Positions 1 through 5,299 of a DNA stretch of 9,243 bases are shown here, piece after piece. The notes below the pieces were generated by a model, which was not told where the DNA came from, made no database searches, and saw only the letters and a list, made by a program, of their open reading frames with translations. The position numbers and the translations under genes were made by a program. Origin of the DNA: DAOUAM01 sp034433305 (lineage in GTDB: Bacteria; Chloroflexota; Dehalococcoidia; Lucifugimonadales; DAOUAM01); contig DAOUAM010000026.1 in NCBI GenBank assembly GCA_034433305.1, positions 1 to 9,243 on the forward strand. The letters are read 5' to 3'. Position 1 is the stretch's first letter. Each line of letters starts with the position of its first letter.

Positions 1-2
1 GC

Positions 3-65
3 CGCCCCGACGACGTTTTTATGCAGGAGGCACCACCATGTCCCATCTTTGACGTGTCCCTTTGA
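3..65 (+). CDS. C-terminal end of an upstream gene, cut by window edge (unidentified)
   Basis: An open frame runs from the left edge to a TGA at 63-65 and reads RPDDVFMQEAPPCPIFDVSL at its end. It is too short to assign to a family. The argument that it is real is positional: its TGA overlaps the TTG start of the transporter in a TTGA arrangement, which is typical of translationally coupled genes, and that TTG has no ribosome binding site of its own. A competing reading is that this stretch is untranslated leader, because a strong AGGAGG (25-30) lies inside it, 7 nt before an ATG at 38. Confidence is moderate to low. Confidence 0.4.
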   Translation, partial: RPDDVFMQEAPPCPIFDVSL

Positions 66-1225
66 AGAGTCGCGCGGCCATATTCGTCCTGGTGCTGCTG
101 GCCGTGGAGTTCCTGGACGAGTTCGTCTTTGGCCTGCAGGAAGCGGCGTGGCCTCTGCTGCGGGACGACCTGGCCCTCTCCTATGCCCAGGTGGGCGTCC
201 TGCTGGGAGTGCCCAGGATAGTCGGCAGCATAGTGGAGCCGGCCATCGGCATCCTTGGCGACGTCTGGAAACGGCGCGCGCTGGTGCTGGCCGGCGGGGC
301 TGCCTTCGCGGCCGCGCTGGCCCTCGTGTCCGCCAGCCCTGGCTTCCTCCTGCTCCTGGCTGCCTTCTGCCTCTTCGGGCCTGCCTCTGGCGCTTTCGTC
401 GGCCTCTCCCAGGCCTCCCTCATGGACACCGCCCCCCAACGCCACGCCCAGAACATGGCGCGCTGGTCGCTGGCTGGAGCTCTTGGCGTGGTCCTTGGCT
501 CGCTGTCCCTCGGCGCCGCGGCCGTGTCCGGCGTCGGATGGCGCGGCCTGTTCGCGGCCCTCGCCATCGGCGCCGCCGCCGTGGTGGCGCTGGCGTGGAG
601 GGTGTGGCCGGGCGACGGGGAGCAGGCGAGCCCTCCCGGGCCTGTCGCTGAGTCCTTCAGGGCAGGCGTCGCCGGGGCGCTCCGGGCGCTGCGCCGGCTG
701 GCCGTGTTGCGCGGGCTGACGCTCCTGGAGCTTTCCGACCTGATGCTGGACGTGCTCAACGGCTACATCGCCCTGTACCTGGTGGACGTGGCCGGCACCT
801 CGGAAGCGCAGGCCGCCCTGGGAGTCGCGGTGTGGGCAGGCGCCAGCCTGTCCGGTCACTTCCTGATGGTCCCCCTGCTGGAGCGTACCAGCGGGCCAGC
901 GTACCTGAGGGCAAGCTCCCTGGCGGCTCTGGCCCTGTTCCCCGGCTTCCTGCTGGCGCCGACGCTGGGGCTGAAGCTGGCGCTCCTGAGCGCCGTTGGC
1001 CTGGTCAATGCGGGCTGGTACTCAGTGTTGCAGGGCCAGCTATACTCGGCCCTGCCCGGCCAGAGCGGTACGGTGAGGGCCATCGGCAGCGTGGCCGACC
1101 TGCTGGGCGGCCTGATGCCCCTGGGCCTGGGCGCCGCCGCTGGCCTCTGGGGCCTGGATGCCACCATGTGGCTGCTGCTGGCGGCGCCGGTCGCCATTCT
1201 GGCTGGCCTGGCCCGCAGGGGCTGA
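62..1225 (+). CDS. Major facilitator superfamily (MFS) transporter
   Basis: This is a secondary transporter of the inner membrane; the substrate cannot be read from the sequence. The 387-residue protein is almost entirely hydrophobic helices, a length that fits a 12-helix MFS carrier. Helix 1 starts right at the N-terminus (about residues 5-24). The family's motif A between helices 2 and 3 is clear at residues 63-72 (GILGDVWKRR), with the expected Asp and basic residues. A longer polar loop at about residues 180-200 marks the join between the two six-helix halves. The start is uncertain. TTG at 62 is the first usable start codon after an in-frame TGA at 50-52 and has no Shine-Dalgarno, so it probably relies on coupling to the frame ending at 65. 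A perfect AGGAGG plus ATG at 38 is in frame but is cut off by that TGA after four codons. A hairpin at 1221-1250 separates the gene from the next operon. Confidence 0.87.
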   Translation: MKSRAAIFVLVLLAVEFLDEFVFGLQEAAWPLLRDDLALSYAQVGVLLGVPRIVGSIVEPAIGILGDVWKRRALVLAGGAAFAAALALVSASPGFLLLLAAFCLFGPASGAFVGLSQASLMDTAPQRHAQNMARWSLAGALGVVLGSLSLGAAAVSGVGWRGLFAALAIGAAAVVALAWRVWPGDGEQASPPGPVAESFRAGVAGALRALRRLAVLRGLTLLELSDLMLDVLNGYIALYLVDVAGTSEAQAALGVAVWAGASLSGHFLMVPLLERTSGPAYLRASSLAALALFPGFLLAPTLGLKLALLSAVGLVNAGWYSVLQGQLYSALPGQSGTVRAIGSVADLLGGLMPLGLGAAAGLWGLDATMWLLLAAPVAILAGLARRG

Positions 1226-1250
1226 CGCCTCACCTGGGGGTGAGGTCAGC
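1221..1250 (+). terminator. Hairpin over the MFS stop codon, probable terminator
   Basis: GCTGA (1221-1225, containing the stop) pairs with TCAGC (1246-1250), and CCTCACC (1228-1234) pairs with GGTGAGG (1239-1245). This leaves a TGGG loop and a 2-nt bulge, for 12 base pairs in total. The sequence after it (ACGCCTTCCTTT) is only weakly T-rich, so this is an imperfect intrinsic terminator. Its place, at the end of one gene and 10 nt before a good promoter, supports a transcript boundary here. Confidence 0.5.
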
Positions 1251-1259
1251 ACGCCTTCC

Positions 1260-1288
1260 TTTACAAGGGCGTGGCATGGGCGTACAAT
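1260..1288 (+). promoter_or_regulatory. Sigma-70-type promoter of the three-gene operon
   Basis: A -35 box TTTACA (1260-1265) and a -10 box TACAAT (1283-1288) are separated by exactly 17 nt, and each matches the consensus at 5 of 6 bases. Transcription would start near 1294-1296. That gives a short leader of about 24 nt which contains the GGAGG (1306-1310) ribosome binding site of the next gene. No operator-like repeat was seen around it. Confidence 0.65.
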
Positions 1289-1318
1289 GCAGCCTGCTAG
1301 TAGCTGGAGGCCTTGCAC

Positions 1319-2428
1319 ATGCCCCGGGCCACAGTTGTCATCTGCATAGATGGCCTTGACCCCGATTACCTGGACGCGTGGGAGACTCCCAACCTGCGGG
1401 AGCTGGGCCGCAAGGGCTTTCTCAAGACAGGCCGGTCCATGATGCCCTCGGTCACCAACGTCAACAACGTCTCGCTGGTGACGGCCAGCTATCCCCAGGT
1501 CCACGGCATCAGCTCCAACTACAGGCTGGTGCGGGAGACGGGCCAGGAAATCTACATGGAGTCGGGGGAGTACATCCTGGCCGAGACCATGTTCCAGCGG
1601 GCCACCAGGCTGGGCAGGACATCGGTGCTGGTCACGGCCAAGGACAAGCTCAGGACGCTGCTGGGCAACGGCGCGACCATCACAGTGTCATCGGAGCGCC
1701 CGCCTGAGTGGGTCGTGGCGGGCGTGGGCGTGCCGCCGCCCATCTACTCCCTGGAGGTCAATGGCTGGGTCATCAGGGCCGGCAGCTACATCATGTCCCA
1801 ACGCCCGGCTGACCTCGTTTACCTCACCACCACGGACTACGCTATGCACACCTATGCGCCCCAGGAGCCGGAGTCCGGGCGTCACCTGGCCATCCTGGAC
1901 GCCGCCATCGGCGGACTGCTGTCGGCCCATCCCGACGTGGCCCTGCTACTGACCGCCGACCACGGCATGAACTCCAAGCGGCGCATGGTGGACCTGAAGG
2001 CGGCGCTGGCAAAGTACGGCATCCGCTCCAACCCGGTCCCCATCATCAAGGACCGCTATGTGGTGCACCATTCGAACCTGGGCGGCTGCATGTTCGTGTA
2101 CCTGGACGACCCCGGCCAGACGCCGGAGGCGCTGAAGGTGCTGCGCGACACCCCGGGCGTGGAGGAGGCGCTGCCCCGCGAGGAGGCGGCGGAGACCTAC
2201 CGGCTGCACTACCAGCGCATCGGCGACATCGTGGTGAACGGCGGGCCGGACGTGGTCTTCGGCGACCCGGCGCAGGTGCAGTTGCCGCCCCGCCTGCGCT
2301 CTCACGCCTCCACCTACGAGCGCGAGGTACCGCTGCTGGGCTACAATGGCGACTTCGACGGCTTCTCCTTCGAGGAGAACCGGGACGTGGGCCGCTACGT
2401 CTTTGAGCGAGTGCTGGCCCAGGACTGA
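1319..2428 (+). CDS. Phosphonoacetate hydrolase-like enzyme, alkaline phosphatase superfamily
   Basis: This is a predicted metal-dependent hydrolase of the alkaline phosphatase / nucleotide pyrophosphatase fold, most like phosphonoacetate hydrolase (PhnA), which cleaves the C-P bond of phosphonoacetate to acetate and phosphate. From ATG 1319 (369 aa), all expected two-metal ligands are visible: D11 (ICIDGLDPDY), T46 as nucleophile (PSVTNVNN), D173 and H177 (TTDYAMH), D214 and H215 (TADHGMNSK), and H329 (RSHASTYEREVPL). The AKDKL segment (107-111) with two lysines, the YVVHH segment (247-251) and the RIGDIVV segment (300-306) are features I recall from PhnA; in the characterised enzyme two lysines in the first segment contact substrate. 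I chose ATG 1319 over the in-frame TTG at 1313 because GGAGG (1306-1310) is spaced 8 nt from it. There is no signal peptide, so the protein is cytoplasmic. It is the first gene of an operon with two dehydrogenases. A phosphodiesterase acting on another substrate remains possible, since residues outside the active site decide specificity in this superfamily. Confidence 0.82.
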   Translation: MPRATVVICIDGLDPDYLDAWETPNLRELGRKGFLKTGRSMMPSVTNVNNVSLVTASYPQVHGISSNYRLVRETGQEIYMESGEYILAETMFQRATRLGRTSVLVTAKDKLRTLLGNGATITVSSERPPEWVVAGVGVPPPIYSLEVNGWVIRAGSYIMSQRPADLVYLTTTDYAMHTYAPQEPESGRHLAILDAAIGGLLSAHPDVALLLTADHGMNSKRRMVDLKAALAKYGIRSNPVPIIKDRYVVHHSNLGGCMFVYLDDPGQTPEALKVLRDTPGVEEALPREEAAETYRLHYQRIGDIVVNGGPDVVFGDPAQVQLPPRLRSHASTYEREVPLLGYNGDFDGFSFEENRDVGRYVFERVLAQD

Positions 2429-2452
2429 TACAACTGTAACGGAAGGGGAGCT

Positions 2453-3559
2453 ATGCTAGAGCGTTTCAAGGTACCCAGGAAGGACGAGGTGCGAGTGCCG
2501 GAGCAGTCGCTCCGCGAGACCATCACCGCCATCTTCGAGAAGCTGGGCGTGCCCCACCAGTACGCCGCCGAAGGGGCTGACGTCCTCACCATGACGGACC
2601 TGCGGGGCGTGGAAACTCACGGCGTCTCCAACATGCTCCGCGTCTACGTCCAGATGTACAGGGACGGCCACCTCAACCCCAAGCCCAACTGGCGCGTCGT
2701 CCGGGAGACGCCGGGGACGGCGGTCATAGACGCCGACCGGGGCCTGGGCATCATGCTGGGCCGCGAGGCCATGAACATCGCCATCAGCAAGGCCAGGAAC
2801 GTGGGCTTCGCTGTGGTGACCATGTACAACAGCGGCCACCTGGGCGCCGTGGGCCACTTCGCCATGCTTGCCGCCCAGCAGGACATGGTGGGCATGTGTG
2901 CCACCGCCGGCGGCGTGGGCGTGCTGCCCACCTATGGCGCGGAGCCGCGCCTGGGCGCCAACCCCATCTCCATCGCCGCGCCGGCCAGGACGGAGCCTCC
3001 AGTCCTGTTTGACGTGGCTACGTCCGCCATCGCCGGGAACAAGATCAGGCTGGCCGAGCGTGTGGGGGCCAAGCTGCTCCCCGGCTGGGTAGCCGACAAG
3101 GACGGCAGGCCCATCATGGAGGAAGTAGCTGTGCCGCCACGGGGCGAGTTCTACCAGCTACCCCTGGGCGGCACCAGGGAGCTGGGCTCCCACAAGGGCT
3201 ACGGCTACGCCCTGATGGTGGAGGTCCTGTGCGCCTACCTTTCCGGCGCGCTCCCCAGCATGCTGGACCGCACCAACGGCTTCAAGAACTACTTCGCCGC
3301 CTATAACATCGCCGCCTTCACCGACGTTGGCCTGTTCAAGGACAACATGGACCAGATGCTCAGGACGCTGCGCACGACAAAGCCGGCGCCCGGGCACTCC
3401 AGGGTCCTCTACCCGGGGCTTCCGGAGCACGAGGAGATACAGGACAGACGGGCCAACGGCATCCCGCTGCACCGAGAGGTAGTGTCGTGGTTCGATAGCA
3501 CAACCAGCGAGTTGGGCTTGCCCAGGCTGAAGCGGGTGCGCCGCAGAAGCACCGCGTAG
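2453..3559 (+). CDS. Ldh2-family malate/L-lactate (2-hydroxyacid) dehydrogenase
   Basis: This is an NAD(P)-dependent oxidoreductase of the malate/L-lactate dehydrogenase family 2 (Pfam Ldh_2), cytoplasmic, which interconverts 2-hydroxy- and 2-oxo-acids. Members include YiaK, AllD and sulfolactate dehydrogenase. The 368 residues match the family's length. Visible landmarks are the catalytic His in RGVETHGVSNM (H56), NSGHLGAVGHFA (126-137), the cofactor-region LGANPISIAAPA (167-178), FDVATSAIAGNKI (186-198), PGWVADKDG (210-218), and PLGGTRELGSHKGYGYAL (237-254). One oddity: the family usually has Arg four residues after the catalytic His (HGxxR), a position tied to substrate carboxylate binding, and here it is Asn (N60). 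The C-terminal tail is basic (KRVRRRSTA). The start ATG 2453 follows GGAAGG (2441-2446) and lies 24 nt after the hydrolase stop, so the two are co-transcribed. The substrate is unknown; malate is only the family label. Confidence 0.88.
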   Translation: MLERFKVPRKDEVRVPEQSLRETITAIFEKLGVPHQYAAEGADVLTMTDLRGVETHGVSNMLRVYVQMYRDGHLNPKPNWRVVRETPGTAVIDADRGLGIMLGREAMNIAISKARNVGFAVVTMYNSGHLGAVGHFAMLAAQQDMVGMCATAGGVGVLPTYGAEPRLGANPISIAAPARTEPPVLFDVATSAIAGNKIRLAERVGAKLLPGWVADKDGRPIMEEVAVPPRGEFYQLPLGGTRELGSHKGYGYALMVEVLCAYLSGALPSMLDRTNGFKNYFAAYNIAAFTDVGLFKDNMDQMLRTLRTTKPAPGHSRVLYPGLPEHEEIQDRRANGIPLHREVVSWFDSTTSELGLPRLKRVRRRSTA

Positions 3560-3606
3560 CGCCAGGGCCGGGCCAGCCCTGCCATCCTTGCCAACAGGAG
3601 CGTGCC

Positions 3607-4380
3607 ATGAGCGAAAAGAAGAAGGTCCTCCTCACTGGAGCGGGCGGCAGGATCGGGACCATCCTCCGCAATGCCTTCGCCGGCAAGTACGAGCTGAGCG
3701 GCACCGACCGGGTGCCGGTGCCTGGCTTCGACTCCCTCACGGCCAACCTTACAGACTTCGATGCCCTCCTGCCAGCCTTCAAGGGTAAGGACGTGGTAGT
3801 CCACCTGGCCGCCGAGCCAAGGCACACTCCCGACATCTGGTGGGACCTGCTGGTGCCCGACAACATCGTGGCTACGGCCAACGTCTTCGAGGCGGCGAGG
3901 CAGGGGGGCGCCAGGCGCGTCATTTTCTTCAGCTCCATGCACGTGTGTGGCATGTACGAGCGGGACTACCCGTACTCCAGGATCGTGGAGGGCAAGTACG
4001 AGGGCCTGGAGCCGCACCGCGTCCCTCTGGTGACCCACAAAATGCCCGCGCGGCCCGATGGCCCCTATGCCGCCAGCAAGCTCTTCGGCGAGGCGCTGGG
4101 CCGCTACTACGCCGAGGAGTACGGCATGAGCGTCATATGCATACGGCTGGGCACCGTTGGCCGGGATGACAGGCCGGGGCAGGACTTCCGCAGCTACGTG
4201 AGCTGGCTCAGCCACCGTGACCTGGCCACCCTGGTGGAGCGCTGCATCGAGGCCGAGGGCATAGGCTACGACATCTTCTTCGGCGCCTCGGGCAACACCT
4301 GGAAGATTTATGACACGCCGCGCGCCTGGACGGTGCTGGGCTATCAGCCCCAGGACAACGCGGAGAAGTTCCGCAAGTAG
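3607..4380 (+). CDS. Uronate dehydrogenase-like NAD-dependent epimerase/dehydratase family SDR
   Basis: This is an extended short-chain dehydrogenase of 257 aa with a Rossmann cofactor motif TGAGGRIG (10-17), the strand-5 segment VIFFSSMHV (105-113) and the catalytic pair Y154/K158 (PYAASK). Similarity to uronate dehydrogenase, which oxidises aldohexuronates such as galacturonate to the aldarolactone, is strongest at ALGRYYAEEYG (163-173), at SWLSHRDLATLVERC (199-213) and at the end, LGYQPQDNAEKFR (244-256). R195 sits where the substrate-binding Arg of the Agrobacterium enzyme aligns by eye. Differences: the SSNH motif is SSMH here (Met for the substrate-contacting Asn), the loop between it and the catalytic Tyr is longer by nearly twenty residues, and the usual C-terminal extension after NAExFR is missing. 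The substrate may therefore differ. AGGAG (3596-3600), 6 nt before ATG 3607, fixes the start. It is the last gene of the operon, 47 nt after the dehydrogenase. Confidence 0.83.
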   Translation: MSEKKKVLLTGAGGRIGTILRNAFAGKYELSGTDRVPVPGFDSLTANLTDFDALLPAFKGKDVVVHLAAEPRHTPDIWWDLLVPDNIVATANVFEAARQGGARRVIFFSSMHVCGMYERDYPYSRIVEGKYEGLEPHRVPLVTHKMPARPDGPYAASKLFGEALGRYYAEEYGMSVICIRLGTVGRDDRPGQDFRSYVSWLSHRDLATLVERCIEAEGIGYDIFFGASGNTWKIYDTPRAWTVLGYQPQDNAEKFRK

Positions 4381-4395
4381 CCGCCGGGCCGGCTA
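4378..4395. terminator. Short hairpin shared by two convergent stop codons
   Basis: TAGCCG (4378-4383) pairs with CGGCTA (4390-4395) around the loop CCGGGC. The outer bases of the stem are the TAG stop of the plus-strand SDR and, on the other strand, the TAG stop of the cohesin gene. Only 12 nt separate the genes, so a bidirectional transcription end here would be economical. The stem is only 6 bp and has no T-run, so termination is not certain. Confidence 0.35.
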
Positions 4396-4893
4396 TCCCT
4401 GGGTGCGGCTCACCGTGACGGTGCCAGAGAGAAGGCGCGTCTGCACCGGCTCTCCGGAGTCGTCCTCCAGCCGGTCCACGCGCACGCTCACCGTGGAGGT
4501 GCCCGGCGCCAGTCCCTGTATGGTGAGGGTAGCCAGCGCCGCGCTGGACGCGCCCTGCTCCACCAGCTTCCTGATGTCCACGGCGATGATGCGCACCTCG
4601 GAGCTGGATACCATCTCGTGCCTTGCCAGCCCGAAATCGGGCAGCTCCACGCTGGCGATGCTGGCCACGCTGGCGTCACTGAGGGTGACCACCAGCTCGA
4701 ACCCCGCCACTCCGCCAGGGGCGCTGGTCAGGGTAATGGGCACAGGGACTGTCTGCCCCATGGCCACGCTGGCACTCTTCGCTTCCAGCGTCGGCGCCGA
4801 TGTCCCCATGCTGGAGAGAATCAAGGCCACGGCAAAGGAGGCCGCTGGCAGCAGAAGAATAAGCAACAGGACAATGTGCTTTCGCGTTAGCAT
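4393..4893 (-). CDS. Membrane-anchored cohesin-domain-like protein
   Basis: This 166-residue protein begins MLTRKHIVLLLILLLP, a short basic start followed by a long hydrophobic segment (about residues 7-29). It is read as an uncleaved signal anchor or signal peptide with the rest outside the membrane. The remaining roughly 130 residues look like a single cohesin-type beta-sandwich: small hydrophobic and Thr/Ser/Val-rich strands with VAMGQTVPVPITLT, then GGVAGFELVVTLSDASVASI, and later LATLTIQGLAPGTSTVSV. Cohesins bind dockerins in cellulosomes, but isolated cohesin-like domains are common in bacterial and archaeal surface proteins with no cellulosome; no dockerin is encoded in this window. 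The start was taken at 4893, and not at the longer upstream frame, because GAGGGGG lies 7 nt before it and the hydrophobic segment follows at once. It is convergent with the SDR gene and divergent from the CocE-type gene. The family call is by pattern only. Confidence 0.7.
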   Translation of the reverse strand: MLTRKHIVLLLILLLPAASFAVALILSSMGTSAPTLEAKSASVAMGQTVPVPITLTSAPGGVAGFELVVTLSDASVASIASVELPDFGLARHEMVSSSEVRIIAVDIRKLVEQGASSAALATLTIQGLAPGTSTVSVRVDRLEDDSGEPVQTRLLSGTVTVSRTQG

Positions 4894-5299
4894 CCATCCG
4901 CCCCCTCTTGTGCATTGCGGCCCTGGCCCTTCAACCTCGTGCTGGCGTACTCTAACGCCTGGCAGTGGACAACGCTGGCGGCTGTACCTGGATATCGGCA
5001 TTCAGAGAGGCAGGAGAGTTGCTGGACAAGCCGGTGGGGGAAGGGCCGACACATCATGCGGGCGTAGGGCCGCAGCCGGATAGTACCAGCCGGTACACGC
5101 CCGGGTCAATCCACGCGTTAGCGCCCAATTGGCGAGAATAGGTGCAAACCGGGCACATGGGTAACAGTCCAGGCGACGGGGGAGGGACTCCCACCGGCAG
5201 GCCCAGGGCGCCCTGGAAACATACGCCTTTGGCTCCGGGCCGCCGCAGGTGCTGTAATCGGCTACGCCAGGACAAAGCACTTCAGAGGAGGGTACAGGC
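4894..5299. other. Divergent intergenic region
   Basis: These 406 nt hold the ribosome binding sites of the two divergent genes and one clear promoter candidate for the plus-strand gene (5229-5258). A small inverted repeat, GTACC-AGCC-GGTAC (5083-5096), is the only other structure I noticed and could be an operator half-site pair. Open frames across this stretch have no convincing start signals or protein-like composition. No tRNA or recognisable riboswitch was seen. No good promoter was found for the minus-strand cohesin gene. Confidence 0.5.
5229..5258 (+). promoter_or_regulatory. Candidate extended -10 promoter for the CocE-type hydrolase
   Basis: TTGGCT (5229-5234) and TGTAAT (5253-5258) are 18 nt apart. 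The -10 box matches 5 of 6 consensus bases and is preceded by TG one base upstream (extended -10, TGCTGTAAT). The -35 box is weak. Transcription would start near 5265, giving a leader of about 35 nt that includes the GGAGGG ribosome binding site at 5287-5292. Confidence 0.45.

Noticed and set aside
3409..4215. 268-codon minus-strand open frame across the SDR gene
   Set aside because: It is an antisense shadow of a gene with intact Rossmann and YxxxK motifs, and it has no ribosome site.
4900..5044. Possible decayed copy of the palindromic repeat (GCCCCCTCT at 4900-4908 and GTGGGGGAAGG at 5034-5044, same order and strand)
   Set aside because: The two matches are 9 and 11 nt of low-complexity GC-rich sequence, are much further apart than in the intact repeat, and the first also serves as the ribosome site of the cohesin gene. 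Chance is the simpler explanation.
4310..5083. Long plus-strand open frame opposite the cohesin gene
   Set aside because: It is the antisense of a gene with better evidence (ribosome site, membrane anchor, domain pattern) and starts inside the SDR gene. Its low-complexity Ser/Arg/Thr composition is typical of shadow frames in GC-rich DNA.
5099..5116. CCCGGGTCAATCC segment resembling a tRNA T-arm
   Set aside because: It lacks the GTTC of a real T-loop, and no acceptor, D-arm or anticodon stem can be built around it.
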